NCBI GenBank assembly: GCA_009731375.1
Contig: BJOX01000258.1
Location: 473,155-535,241 of the forward strand
Source: Paulinella micropora
Taxonomy: Eukaryota; Cercozoa; Imbricatea; Euglyphida
DNA length: 62,087 bases
Direction of reading: 5' to 3'
The translations under genes were made by a program, and so were the position numbers. The stretch's first letter is position 1, and each line of letters starts with the position of its first letter. Below are positions 1 through 12,608 of the stretch, one piece after another. The notes beneath the pieces were generated by a model. It searched no databases and had not been told where the DNA came from. It was given only the letters and a program-made list of their open reading frames with translations.

Positions 1-376
1 CTGATTTCGTCAACCAAGGAAGTCTGTAAAGTATTGACCCGATGCCCAGCTAAGCCGTGATGTTTGCACGGAAGGGACTGATACAGGCGATACCAAAGCT
101 CCCTAGTACCAGGCGGGGCCAGGGCTCGTTCCATAAGCGCCCCTTGCAGAACGAGCTCCCACCTCCATTACAGAGGGCCCAGTAAGCAGATGGAGTTTCG
201 AGACTGTTCGACAGTCTAGTATAAACCGACAGAGCACTGTGGGTTTTATCCCGGGCTCAACAAGCGAGAAAGGGCACCCTGAGGGAACAGGATTGTGCTT
301 CCCGTCGCTATTTCGGCATGTGACTCATAGGCGTATGGCTAGGCACACATAAGGCACCCCACCACGGGCCCAGCAC

Positions 377-378
<2 letters not shown>
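1..378 (-). repeat. Dispersed repeat family A, reverse copy
   Basis: Reverse complement of a roughly 450-bp sequence also present at 5131-5590, 18728-19186 and, 5'-truncated, 24619-24958. The copies are nearly identical over the shared part and differ by a few small indels. No protein is recognisable. The flank at 379 is a long GATA array, the reverse complement of the TATC tail seen on the forward copies. It is probably a retroposed SINE-like or LINE-3' sequence; no pol III promoter boxes were recognised. Confidence 0.8.
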
Positions 379-458
<80 letters not shown>

Positions 459-470
459 TGTATGTATGTT
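379..470. repeat. (GATA)n microsatellite
   Basis: Nearly pure GATA tetranucleotide array ending in a few ATGT units. It abuts the family A copy at the position where forward copies carry TATC. Confidence 0.95.
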
Positions 471-495
471 ACGTTTTTAGGTCGCCTTAGTGTCT

Positions 496-544
496 ACTGA
501 GAATCAAAGAGAGCAAGAGTTCCGTGACAAGATGCAAAAATTGG

Positions 545-575
<31 letters not shown>

Positions 576-862
576 CATTTGTATGTATGTATTGACCTAC
601 CTATCTACCTACCTATCCACCTATCTATCCATCTGAGAATCAAAGAGAACAAGAGTTCCGTGGCAAGATGCAAAATTTGGTGTATATATATATATATAAT
701 ATATATTATATACATACATACATACATATATATACATATATATATGTATATATATATATATCAAAGAGAACAAGAGTTGATGCAAAAATTGGTATATATA
801 TATATATATATTGAGAATCAAAGAGAACAAGAGTTCCGCGACAAGATGCAAAAATTGGAATA
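496..862 (+). repeat. Core-plus-TA/ATGT mosaic repeat, four cores
   Basis: A core reading roughly AATCAAAGAGAACAAGAG followed by TTCCGTGACAAGATGCAAAA occurs four times (about 500, 637, 764 and 817), one copy shortened. The cores are separated by TA and ATAC/ATGT microsatellites. Reading frames across it encode only low-complexity peptides. Confidence 0.8.
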
Positions 863-1149
863 TATGTATATATATATGTATATATATATCGTATGTATGT
901 ATCTATGTATCTATCTGTACTTACCCATCTACCTACCTAGCTACCTATCTTTCTACCTTTCTACCTATCCACCTATCTATCCATCCATCCATACATCCAC
1001 CTATCCACCTATCTATCTATCTATCTATCTATCAATCTATCTATCTATCTATCTATTTATCTTTCTTAGGTATCGTTTATGAACAAGAATGCCCTCCCAG
1101 CCAACCTCCAGCACTCTATCCGCTCACACGCTTCGGTCAGTGAGACAAA

Positions 1150-1585
1150 TTCACATCCTCCTTCCCTGTCCGCCTCTCTGCCTTACTGCTGCGTTCTTGT
1201 CCCTGGAAGTCCCTCACTATTGCTTTTTTGTCTCTCTTACTGCCTCACTGCTGCCTTTATGTCTCTTCCATTGCCTCACCACTGCCTTTCTGCTCTCACT
1301 GCCTCACTACTGCATTTTTGCCCTCACTACTGCCTCGCTAGTGCCTTTTTCCCTCTACTACCTCTCTACTGCCTCGCTACTGCCTTTTTTGTCTCTTCCT
1401 GCCTCACTACTGCCTTTTTCTCTCCACTGCCTCACTACTGCCTTTTTTGTCCTCTTCCTGCCTCACTGCTGCATTTTCCCCTCTACTGCCTCACTACTGC
1501 CTTTTTTGTCCTCTTCCTGCCTCACTACTGTCTTTTTGTCCTCACTACCGTCTCACTACTGCCTTTTTTGTCCCCGTCCAATTTC
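1150..1585 (+). repeat. Pyrimidine-rich minisatellite (CTGCCTCACTACTGCC type)
   Basis: About 25-32 bp units built from TGCCTCACTACTGCCTTTTT and GTCCTCTTCC variants. The same satellite recurs at 5830-6835. Its long open frames arise because the unit lacks stop codons in some frames; no domain is present. Confidence 0.85.
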
Positions 1586-1751
1586 CCGGGACCTGCAACA
1601 CTCCATCCGCTAGCAGTTAGCTAGTTAGCGCGTGACTTAGTCATATGCATACATACATGCATACATACACACACACACACAAACATATATATATATATAT
1701 ATATAAAATAAATTTATGTAATATATATATATAAATAACATATATATATAT

Positions 1752-1782
<31 letters not shown>

Positions 1783-1784
<2 letters not shown>

Positions 1785-2009
1785 GTGCTTCTCTGTCAAT
1801 GGCTGATGCATTTCTGCACATGCGCCTCCATCGTCTCACCCGTGAGGGGAGTACGAAGAATTGACGATAGGCTCTAATGACACCCCCGCAAGGGCAGTTC
1901 CAACACTTCCAGACGGACCGGTATGTTCAATGAAAATACTGGTGGCACCGACGGGAATCGAACTGGCGACAGGGCCCAGATGGTAGAACTTGACCACTGG
2001 GCTATCACG

Positions 2010-2010
<1 letters not shown>
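1783..2010 (-). mobile_element. tRNA-derived SINE with (ATT)n tail
   Basis: Read on the minus strand, the element starts near 2010 with a tRNA-like head. An A-box-like TAGCCCAGTGG is followed about 35 nt later by a B-box-like GTTCGATTCC and then CCGTCGGTGCCACC. A unique body follows down to about 1783, then an ATT trinucleotide tail. Pol III promoter boxes plus a simple-sequence tail are the hallmark of tRNA-SINEs. The cloverleaf is degenerate, so a functional tRNA gene is unlikely. The body end (TAGTGCTTCTCTGTCAATGG on plus) recurs at 33318-33360. Confidence 0.75.
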
Positions 2011-2059
<49 letters not shown>

Positions 2060-2171
2060 TATATATATGTATATATATATGTATATATATATATATATAT
2101 ATTTAGGCAAACTGGATGCGAGAGCGTAGTGGAAAAGGTATGTATGTATGTATCAATCCATCTATCTATCC

Positions 2172-2223
<52 letters not shown>

Positions 2224-2301
2224 GTCTATCTATCTATCTATCTATCTATCCATCTATCTATCTATCCATCCATCTATCTATCTATCTATCTATTTATCTG
2301 T

Positions 2302-2342
<41 letters not shown>

Positions 2343-2425
2343 CATCCATCCATCTATATATCCATCCATCTATCCATCCATCCATCCATCCATCTACCTA
2401 CCTATTCAATCTATCTATCTAGGTG
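2011..2425. repeat. (AAT)n, (TA)n then TATC/CATC microsatellites
   Basis: AAT and TA runs to about 2105, a 30-bp spacer, then TATC with CATC interruptions. The long frames here encode only Ile-Tyr-Leu-Ser repeats and are not genes. Confidence 0.9.
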
Positions 2426-2545
2426 TGACCCTCGAAGAAATCAAGCCCTTGCTACCACGTTCTTTGCAACATGACTTATGTATGTACCTATACACCGAGC
2501 TCATCGCCAAGTCGTCATTTCTGTCCAGCCTTATCAGGTAATCAT
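2426..2545. other. 120-bp unique spacer
   Basis: Non-repetitive sequence between two TATC arrays, starting AGGTGTGACCCTCGAAG. No gene recognised. Confidence 0.6.
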
Positions 2546-2627
2546 GTTATCTATCTATCTATCTATCTATCGATCTATCTATCTATCTATCCATCTATCT
2601 TTCCATCTATCTATCTATCTATCTATC

Positions 2628-2675
<48 letters not shown>

Positions 2676-2738
2676 CCCACCCATCTATCTATCTGTCTAC
2701 CTACCTACCTAGGTGTCTATCTATCTATCTATCTATCC

Positions 2739-2775
<37 letters not shown>

Positions 2776-2804
2776 CCTATCTACCTACCTACCTAGCTGT
2801 CTAT

Positions 2805-2855
<51 letters not shown>

Positions 2856-2886
2856 CCTATCTACCTACCCTTCTCTTCTGTTTATC

Positions 2887-2917
<31 letters not shown>

Positions 2918-2919
2918 CC

Positions 2920-2952
<33 letters not shown>

Positions 2953-3017
2953 CCTATCTACCTACCTATCTATCTATTTATCTACTATCTACCTATCTAC
3001 CTACCCTTCTCTTCTGT

Positions 3018-3068
<51 letters not shown>

Positions 3069-3070
3069 AG

Positions 3071-3102
<32 letters not shown>

Positions 3103-3103
3103 C

Positions 3104-3142
<39 letters not shown>

Positions 3143-3204
3143 CCTAGGTGTTATTCTATTCTATTCTATTCTATTCTGTTCTACCTACCTACCTACCTAC
3201 CTAC

Positions 3205-3238
<34 letters not shown>

Positions 3239-3414
3239 GTCTACCTATCTATCTATCTACCTATCTATCTATCTATCTACCTACCTACCTATCTATCTAT
3301 CTATCTATCTACCTAGGTGTTCTGTTCTGTTTCTATTCTGTTTCTTTTCTATTCTATTCTATTCTATCCTATCCTATCCTATCTACCTACTTATCTAACT
3401 ATCTATCTATCTAA

Positions 3415-3461
<47 letters not shown>

Positions 3462-3550
3462 CCTATCTATCTATCTATCTGCCTATCTATCTACCTATTT
3501 ATCTCATCTATCTATCTATCTACCTACCTATCTATCTATCTACCTATCTA

Positions 3551-3582
<32 letters not shown>

Positions 3583-3697
3583 GTCTATCTATCTATCTAT
3601 CTATCTATCTACCTATCTATCTATCTATCTACCTATCTATCTATCTATCTACCTATCTATCTTTCTATCTATCTAATCTATCTATCTATATACCTAC

Positions 3698-3728
<31 letters not shown>

Positions 3729-4490
3729 ATCTATCTATCTATCTATCTATCTACCTAGGTGTTCTATTCTGTTTCTATTCTATTCTATTCTATTCTATCC
3801 TATCCTATCTACCGATCTATCTGTCTATCTATCTATCTATCTATATATCTATCTATCTATCTATCTACCTATCTGTCTATCTACCTATCTATCTACCTGT
3901 CTATCTATCTACCTATCTATCTACCTATCTATCTAATCTATCTTAGTACCTACTTATCTATCTATCTATCTAATCTATCTATCTGTCTATCTATCTATCT
4001 ATCTATCAATCTATCTATCTACCTACATATCTACCTACCTAAGTGTTCTGTTCTGTTTCTATTCTATTCTATTCTATTCTGTTCTATTCTGTTCTGTTCT
4101 ATTCTATTCTATTCTGTTCTGTTTCTATTCTATTCTATTTTATTCTATTCTATTCTAGTCTATTCCAATCCATTACATTGCATTACATTACATTACATTA
4201 CATTACAGTCCATTACAGTCCATTACATTGCATTGCATTGCATTACATTACATGACATACACATTACATTACATTACATTACATTACATTACATTGCATG
4301 GCATTGCATTGCATTGCATTCCATGGCATTGCATTCCATGGCATTGCATTGCATTACATTACGTTACGTTACGTTACGTTACGTCGTTACATTACAGTAC
4401 ATTACATTACACTGTGTAACGTTACATTACATTACATTACATTATATTACAGTACATTACATTACATTATATTATATTATGTTCTTTTAG
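2546..4490. repeat. TATC/TACC arrays with TTCTA and ATTAC pentanucleotide blocks
   Basis: TATC and TACC arrays contain at least four junctions reading CTACCTAGGTGTT or CCTACCTAAGTGTT (near 3142, 3312, 3752 and 4035). Each is followed by a TTCTA-type pentanucleotide run. From 4160 to 4480 the unit changes to ATTAC/ATTGC. The reverse-complement type appears at 13010-13425. Confidence 0.9.
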
Positions 4491-4532
4491 GCATTTTCCT
4501 AACTTTACCAAGACACTTCTGCCTACCTACTA

Positions 4533-4598
<66 letters not shown>

Positions 4599-4769
4599 GT
4601 ATCTATATATATATATATATATATATCTATCTATCTATCTATTATCTATCTACCTACCTACCTACCTACCTACCTACCTATCTGTCTATCTATATATCTG
4701 TCTATGTGTGTATGGAGGCACTTTCCTGCATTTGCCAAAGAGCTACTGGCCGAATTTACCCCCGTTCAG

Positions 4770-4853
<84 letters not shown>

Positions 4854-4945
4854 CCTACCTACCTACCTACCTACCTATCTATCTACCTATCTATCTATAT
4901 ATCTATCTATCTATCTATCTATCTATTTATCCATCTATCTATCTA

Positions 4946-4997
<52 letters not shown>
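4491..4997. repeat. TATC, TA, TACC and (TC)n microsatellites
   Basis: TATC array, TA run near 4607-4626, a 70-bp unique insert (about 4710-4770), a TC dinucleotide run 4772-4850, then TACC/TATC. Confidence 0.9.
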
Positions 4998-5001
<4 letters not shown>

Positions 5002-5590
5002 GACAGAAGCTCCTTTTTTCTGACATTAGTCGATATCTCATCAGTTGATCTCATCACTTACTCCACGGAGTGAGCCAAGGCCACTTGAGGTGTCACTGAC
5101 CCTCCCTTGGGCTTGGTTTTTTGAAATGGGTGCCATCTGTCGACAGACAGAGAATTAGGGGATGGTGTGGGTGTGCTTGGCCCGTGGTGGGGTGCCTTAT
5201 GTGTGCCTAGCCATGCGCCTATAAGGCACATGCCGAAATAGCGACGGGAAGCACAATCCTGTTCCCTCAGGGTGCCCTTTCTCGCTTGTTGAGCCCGGAA
5301 TAAAACCCACAGTGCTCTGTCGGTTTATACTGTCGAACAGTCTCGAATCGAAACTCCATCTGCTTACTGGGTCCTCTGTAATGGAGGTGGGAGCTCGTTC
5401 TGCAAGGGGCGCTTATGGAACGAGCCCTGGCCCCGCCTGGTACTAGGGAGCTTTGGTATCGCCTGTATCAGTCCCTTCCGTGCAAACATCACGGCTTAGC
5501 TGGGCATCGGGTTAATACTTTACCCACAGACTTCCTTGGTTGACGAAATCAGAAGCTCCTTTTTTCTGACATTAGTCGATATCTCATCTA
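4998..5590 (+). repeat. Repeat family A, forward copy preceded by a second 3' end
   Basis: The full copy occupies 5131-5590 and ends GTCGATATCTCAT followed by TATC units. Just upstream, 5003-5046 repeats the last 45 bases of the family (AGAAGCTCCTTTTTTCTGAC onward) but continues into unique DNA instead of a microsatellite. That suggests one copy landed beside an older 3' fragment, or a larger parent element. Confidence 0.75.
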
Positions 5591-5662
5591 TCTATCTATC
5601 TATCTATCTTTGTATCTTTCTATCTATCTATCTATCTATCTGTCTATCTATCTATCTATCTG

Positions 5663-5697
<35 letters not shown>

Positions 5698-5829
5698 GTA
5701 TCTATCTGTCTATGTATCTATCTGTCCTTGTATAGTCTTCTGATAGACCAAACATTATCTATAATTATATTTGTATGTAATATGTGTATGTATATTACGT
5801 TAGCTGCGTTATGGCGAAGTCGCTGCGCC
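5591..5829. repeat. TATC array and short unique spacer
   Basis: TATC to about 5735, then a unique stretch containing CTGATAGACCAAACAT. That motif recurs at about 12257 and 12475. Confidence 0.7.
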
Positions 5830-6835
5830 GGGCTACTGGTACTGCCTTTTTTGTCCCGTTTGCTGCCGTTTTGTCCCATCTGCTGCCTCACTACTGCCTT
5901 TCTGTCCCGTCTGCTGTCTCACAACTGCTTTTCTGTCCCGTCTGCTGCCTCACTCCTGCCGTTTTGTCCCATCTGCTGTGTCATAACTGCATTTTTGTCC
6001 ACTCTCCTGCCTCATAACTGCCTTTTTGTCCCATTTACTGCCTCACTACTGCCTTTCTGTCCACTCTATTGCCTCACTACTGCCTTTCTGTCCCGTCTTC
6101 TGCCTCGCAACTGCTTTTCTGTCCCCTCTGCTGCCTCACTCCTGCCTTGTCCCATCTGCTGTGTCATAACTTCCTTTCTGTCCCGTCTGCTGCCTCACTA
6201 CTGCCTTTCTGTCTCCTCTGCTGCCTCACTACTGCCTTTCTGTCCCGTCTGCTGCCTCACAACTGCCTTTTTGTCGCCTCTGCTGCGTCATAACGGCCTT
6301 TTTGTCCCCTCTCACAACTGCCTTGTTGCATTTTTGTCCCATCTGCTGCCTCATAACTGCCTTTTTGCTCCATCTACTGCCTCACTACTGCCTTTTTGTC
6401 CCATCGGCTGTCTCTTAACTGCCTTTTTGCTCCATCTACTGCCTCATAACTGCCTTTTTGTCGCCTCTGCTGCCTCGCTACTGCCTTTTGTCGCCTCTGC
6501 TGCCATGCTACTGCCTTTTGTCGCCTCTGCTGCCTCACTTCTGCCTTTCTGTCCCATCTGCTGCCTCACTTCTGCCTTTTGGTCCCCTCTACTGCCTCAC
6601 TACTGCCTTCTTGTCCCCTCTGCTGCCTCACTACTGCCTTTTTGTCCACTCTGCTGCCTCACTACTGCCTTTTTCTCCCGTCTGCTGCCTCACTACTGCC
6701 TTTTTGTCCCATCCCGGCTACTTCTTCACTCTGCCTTTCTGTCCTGTCTACTGCCTTTTTCTGTCCCTCTAATTCCCCACTATTGCATTTTCTGCCCCGT
6801 CTGCTGCCTCACTACCTCCTTTTTGTCTTCTATCT
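5830..6835 (+). repeat. Pyrimidine-rich minisatellite, second locus
   Basis: About 30 degenerate units of the form TGCCTCACTACTGCCTTT followed by TTGTCCCATCTGC. It is the same family as 1150-1585. Translation gives repetitive Leu-Pro-His-Tyr-Cys peptides with no recognisable fold, so it is treated as satellite DNA. Confidence 0.85.
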
Positions 6836-6864
6836 ATCTATCTATCTATCTCTCTATCTACCTC

Positions 6865-6900
<36 letters not shown>

Positions 6901-7112
6901 ATATCTATCTATCTATCTATCTATCTATTTATGTATCTGTATCTATCTGTCTATGTCTGTTGCCTCACTTTTCTGGCCTAGGTACGTGGTCAGCATATGC
7001 TCTATCTATCTATCTATCTATCTATCTATATATCTATCTATCTATCTGTTGGCCTAGGTACGTGGTGAGCAAAGGCTCTATCTATCCATCTATCCATCCA
7101 TCTATCTATCTA

Positions 7113-7146
<34 letters not shown>

Positions 7147-7289
7147 CCTTCCTATCTATCTATCTATCTATCTATCTCTCTATCTCGCTATCTATCTATC
7201 TATCTGTTGTCCTAGGTACATGGTGAGCATAGTCTCTATCCATCCATCTATCTATCCATCTATCTATCTATCTATCCATCCATCCATCC

Positions 7290-7321
<32 letters not shown>

Positions 7322-7430
7322 GTTGGCCTAGGTACGTGGTTGGTACAGGCGTTGTGGAGATCAAAATCGTATCTATCTGTCTATCTATCTATCCATCCAT
7401 CTATCTATCTATCTATCTATCCATCCATCC

Positions 7431-7479
<49 letters not shown>

Positions 7480-7493
7480 GTCTAGTCTAGTCG

Positions 7494-7565
<72 letters not shown>

Positions 7566-7585
7566 GATGGCCTAGGTACGTGGTT
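6836..7585. repeat. TATC arrays with a GGCCTAGGTACGTGGT core
   Basis: A roughly 35-bp core containing CCTAGGTACGTGGT (one copy CCTAGGTACATGGT) occurs near 6977, 7051, 7210, 7327 and 7569 between TATC/CATC arrays. The last two copies also carry ACAGGCGTTGTGGAGATC. Confidence 0.8.
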
Positions 7586-8280
7586 GGTACAGGCGTTGTG
7601 GAGATCAAAATCGGAGACATGCGACTGCAGGTATGTATGTATGTATGTATGTATGTATGTATGTATGTGAGTATGTGGAGATCAAAATCGGAGACATGCG
7701 ACTGTAGGTATGTATGTATGTATGTATGTATGTATGTGGAGCTCAAAATCGGAGACATGCGACTGTAGGTATGTATGTATGTATGTATGTATGTATGTAT
7801 GTATGTGAGTATGTGGAGATCAAAATCGGAGACATGCGACTGCAGGTATGTATGTATGTATGTATGTATGTATGTATGTATGTGGAGATCAAAATCGGAG
7901 ACATGTGACTGCAGATATGTATGTCTGTATGTATGTGAGTATGTGGAGATCAAAATCGGAGACATGCGACTGCAGGTATGTATGTATGTATGTATGTATG
8001 TATGTATGCATGCATGTATGTGAGTATGTGGAGGTCAAAATCGGAGACATGCGACTGCAGGTATGTATGTATGTATGTATGTATGTATGTATGTATGTGA
8101 GTATGTGGAGATCAAAATCGGTGACATGCGACTGCAGGTATGTATGTATGCATGTATGTATGTATGTATGTATTTGAGTATGTATGGATGTATGCATGTA
8201 TGTATGGATGTATGGATGTATATATGTACCCACGTACGTACGTATGTATGTATGTGTGTATGTATGTGTGGGGGGGGGTG
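7586..8280 (+). repeat. Compound minisatellite: GATCAAAATCGGAGACATGC core plus ATGT
   Basis: Eight cores (starting near 7601, 7678, 7742, 7818, 7886, 7947, 8034 and 8108) are separated by (GTAT)n spacers of variable length, usually ending GTGAGTATGTG. Core substitutions are few while spacer length varies. The array degrades into ATGT by 8160 and a G-run at 8269-8278. Confidence 0.9.
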
Positions 8281-8540
8281 ATGTATGTATCTACGTATCT
8301 ATGTATGTATGTATGTATGCATCTATGTATCTATGTATCTATGTATCTATGTATGTTATGTATGTTATGTATGTTATGTATGTATGTATGTATGTATGTA
8401 TGTATGTATGTATGTATGTATGCATGTATGTACGTATGTATGCATGCATGTGTGTATGTGTCTGCGTATGTATGTATGTATGTATGTATGTATGTATGTG
8501 TGCATGTATGTATGTATGTTTATATGTATGTATATCTCTA
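8281..8540. repeat. (ATGT)n microsatellite
   Basis: ATGT units with TATGT and GCATG variants; nothing else is seen. Confidence 0.9.
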
Positions 8541-8828
8541 CAGCCCCCTCTTTTGACCGGGCGATCCTTCGGCCTGAAGGAAATGTTTTTAGAAGGCAAC
8601 ACAGGGACCGACACTCCTTCAAAAGAAGGTAAGATAGATAAGCAAAAGTGAAGCATTTCGGCCACCTCAAATGTTGGGAGAAAAAAAAAAAAAAAGAACG
8701 TATCTTGCGGTGAAAAAACTAGGGAAGAATTCCGGCCACCCAAAGTTTTGTGCAAAAACAACGTATTCTGCGGTGAAAAATCACTGGCCGAAATATTTCC
8801 TGGCCGAAATTTTTCACTCGTCCTTGCA
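8541..8828 (+). mobile_element. Degenerate MITE-like element
   Basis: The right part (about 8757-8825) matches the MITE-like element at 34836-34990: a GCGGTGAAAAATCACTG block, then GGCCGAAATTTTTCAC and TCGTCC. The left end is weaker (AAGTGAAGCATTTCGGCC near 8646). Internal A-runs and a partial duplication of the CGGCCACC...GCGGTGAAAAA unit are present. No coding capacity. Confidence 0.6.
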
Positions 8829-9055
8829 TATAGACAGACAGACAGACAGACACACACACACACACAGACACTCACACACACACACACACATCAGCCTCGA
8901 GGAAAAGTTTTTAGATGACAACATCACACCTGGTAAGATTGATGCATGTAGACAGACAGACACACGCACACAACAAACACACACGCACAACAAACGCACA
9001 CACACACACGCACAACAAACACACACGCACACACACAAACACAAACCACGCACAG

Positions 9056-9138
<83 letters not shown>

Positions 9139-9237
9139 CACACACACACACACACATCATTTTGCCTCAAGGAAATGTTTATAGATGGCAACATCACACT
9201 TGGATAGATACATATAGACAGACAGACACACACACAT

Positions 9238-9269
<32 letters not shown>

Positions 9270-9385
9270 ACACAACACACACATACACACACACACACAT
9301 CATTGTGCCTCGAGGAAATGTTTATAGATGGCAACATCGCACTTGGATAGATACATATAGACAGAGACACACACAGACACACACA

Positions 9386-9448
<63 letters not shown>

Positions 9449-9603
9449 ACACACACACACACACATCATTGTGCCTCAAGGAAATGTTTATAGATGTCAA
9501 CATCACAGTTGGATAGATACATATAGACAGACACACACACAGACACACACAGACACACACACACACACACGTACACACACCCACACCCACACACACACAC
9601 ACA

Positions 9604-9642
<39 letters not shown>

Positions 9643-9757
9643 ACACATCATTTCGCCTCGAGGAAAAGTTTCTGGAAGGCAACATCACACCTGATAAGAT
9701 AGATACATATAGACAGACAGACAGACATATATAGAGATATACGATCAGAAGCTTATG
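8829..9757 (+). repeat. (CA)n arrays with a GAGGAAATGTTTATAGATGG core
   Basis: A roughly 60-bp core of the form CCTCGAGGAAATGTTT...GGCAACATCACACTTGGATAGA recurs near 8897, 9168, 9308, 9473 and 9655. CA dinucleotide and CAGA spacers separate the cores. Confidence 0.85.
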
Positions 9758-9883
9758 TATGTGCGGTCATATCTACCTATCTACCTATCTATCTATCTAT
9801 TTATCTCTCTATCTATCTATCTATCTCTCTATCTATCTATCTATCTATCTATCTATATATCTATCCCTATCTATTGATCTATC

Positions 9884-9923
<40 letters not shown>

Positions 9924-10071
9924 CCTACCTATCTGCCTACCTACCTACCTACCTACCTACCTACCTGCCTACCTGCCTTCCTACCTACTTACCTACTTAC
10001 CTATCTATCTATCTGTATATCTATCTATCTATCTATCTATCTGTCTATCTGTCTATCTATCTATCTATCTG
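9758..10071. repeat. TATC/TACC microsatellite
   Basis: Tetranucleotide array directly upstream of the LINE fragment. Confidence 0.95.
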
Positions 10072-10559
10072 GACAGTCATTTCATCGACCATCCCTGCTT
10101 GACACTGCAAACGATTGGCAACTCCAAACCCAATACACCGGTTCTGAGCAAGCCTTTCCTGTCCACATTTGTGTCACTGACCTCCGCCCCGATATCGTTG
10201 TCTGGTCACTGTCTACCAAGATATGTATTCTGATCGAGCTAACGTGCCCGGTCGAGGAAAACATCCTTGACGCACGAGCCTACAAGACCAACCGATACAA
10301 CAAGCTCAAATCTCAAATCGAGGACAACGGATGGACCTGCCACCTTCGACCAATCGAATGCGGGGCTCGCGGCATGGTATCGTTCTCTGTTCATCGATGT
10401 TTCCGCGCCTTGGGTTTTTCCCATCCCCAATCCAAATCCCTTTGCTTCAAGCTATCCTCCTGCGTAGCTCGTTGCTCTTTTGCGATTTATCGCTCCTGTG
10501 CAGTCAAAAATTGGACTAATCTTCCTCTAGTCCGTATTGGTGACTGCATTCCATCATAG
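10072..10559 (+). pseudogene. LINE-type polyprotein C-terminus (endonuclease-like domain)
   Basis: The frame is open from the TATC array to a TAG at 10557-10559, giving about 160 residues of real-looking protein. A PD-(D/E)xK-like pattern is visible: RPDIVVWS, then [10 protein letters not shown] about ten residues later, then a [13 protein letters not shown] helix and CGARG. This arrangement is known from C-terminal regions of retrotransposon polyproteins in many eukaryotes, where it lies downstream of the reverse transcriptase. The reverse transcriptase itself is absent, so the copy is 5'-truncated, as is usual for LINEs. It is followed by the family B tail. The exact clade cannot be named from this part. 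Confidence 0.7.
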
Positions 10560-10868
10560 CCGTCCAGTGTTGCATAGCCCGGGCTAGGTCCCTGCGGGGG
10601 TTTAGGCCTCATACAATGTCATCATTGTAGCTTGCGCAAGCTTACGGTGCTCAAAACACTTGGACTAACGGCTTCCTTTTCTTTCTCTTCTTCCTTATCC
10701 TCCCACTCTCCATTCCTAGATTGCCTTTTTCTTCAACGTCCTTCCTCCTCTTCTTTTTCCAGAACACAGTCTACCCGTGATTCCCATCCCGGACACATGC
10801 ACAGTACACAAATTATTGTTTGATGTGAAACTGCGTTCCTTTGCAAGGACTACATTCCTTTGCGACAT
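10560..10868 (+). repeat. Repeat family B: LINE 3' tail
   Basis: The 3' untranslated region of the element above. It starts AGCCGTCCAGTGTTGCATAG and ends TTGCGACATCTCAT followed by TATC units. Nearly identical copies lie at 19376-19672 and 25562-25887. The terminal ATCTCAT is shared with family A. Confidence 0.8.
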
Positions 10869-10972
10869 CTCATCTATCTATCTATCTGTCTATCTGTCTA
10901 TCTATCTATCGTCCATCCATCCATCCATCCATCTATCTATCTATCTATCTATCCATCTATCTATTTATCTAT

Positions 10973-11006
<34 letters not shown>

Positions 11007-11102
11007 GTCTATCTAGCCTCGCAGATACCCGAAGAGCAGTACGTGGCTGCCCAAAAGGTACTTTTTTATCTATCTATCTATCTATCTACCTATCTATCTA
11101 TC

Positions 11103-11162
<60 letters not shown>

Positions 11163-11279
11163 AACTTATCTATCCATCAATCGATCAATCTATCCATCTA
11201 TCCATCTATCTGTCTATGTATGTATGTATGCATGTATGTATGTATGTATGTATGTATGTATATATCAATCTATCTATCA

Positions 11280-11318
<39 letters not shown>

Positions 11319-11400
11319 ATTCTATCTATCTATCTATCTATCTATCCATCTATCTATTTATATCTAACTATATCTATCTATCTATTTATCTGTCTAATTG

Positions 11401-11434
<34 letters not shown>

Positions 11435-11510
11435 CATCTATCTATCTATCCATCCATGCTTCCATCCATGCATCCATCCATGCATCCATCTATATATCTA
11501 TCTATCTATC

Positions 11511-11544
<34 letters not shown>

Positions 11545-11626
11545 TTATCTTTCTATCTATCTATCTATCCATCTTTTTATCTATCCATCCATCTATCCAT
11601 CCATCCATCCATCCATCCATCCATCC

Positions 11627-11677
<51 letters not shown>

Positions 11678-11737
11678 CATCTATCTATCTATCCATCCAT
11701 GCTTCCATCCATGCATCCATCCATGCATCCATCTATA

Positions 11738-11774
<37 letters not shown>

Positions 11775-11850
11775 ATCTATCTATCTATCCATCTTTCCAT
11801 CTATCCATCCATCTATCCATCCATCCATCCATCTATCCGTCCATCCATCC

Positions 11851-11912
<62 letters not shown>

Positions 11913-11944
11913 CCATCCATCCATCCATCCGTCCATCTGTCTAT

Positions 11945-11985
<41 letters not shown>

Positions 11986-12174
11986 CATTTATCAATCTAT
12001 CCATCTATCCATCTATCCATCTATCTATCTATCTATCTATCTACCTATCTATCTATCTATCTATCTCTATCTATCTATCTATCTATCCATCTATCTATCC
12101 ATCTATCTATCTACATCTAACTAAATCTATCTATATCTATCTATCTATCTATCTATTCTATCTATTCTATCTAT

Positions 12175-12215
<41 letters not shown>

Positions 12216-12389
12216 ATATCTATCTATCTATGTATCTGTCTTCGGATATGCAGAGCTGATAGACCAAACATATCTATCTATCTATCTATCTATCCATCTA
12301 TCTATCCATCTATCTATCTACATCTAACTAAATCTATCTATCTATATCTATCTATCTATCTATCTATCTATTCTATCTATTCTATCTAT

Positions 12390-12434
<45 letters not shown>

Positions 12435-12489
12435 ATATCTATCTATCTATGTATCTGTCTTCGGATATGCAGAGCTGATAGACCAAACA

Positions 12490-12525
<36 letters not shown>

Positions 12526-12608
12526 CATCTATCTATCTACATCTAACTAAATCTATCTATCTATATCTATCTATCTATCTATCTATCTATTCTATCTATT
12601 CTATCTAT

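Noticed and set aside
1938-2010. Functional tRNA gene on minus
   Set aside because: A- and B-box-like sequences are present but the acceptor and T stems do not pair cleanly. It continues into a SINE body and tail.
2116-3676. Long open frames of Ile-Tyr-Leu-Ser repeats (also 10841-12917, 19132-21773 and many others)
   Set aside because: They are translations of TATC/TACC/CATC arrays, whose 12-bp period in codons lacks stops. Composition and frame redundancy show they are not genes.
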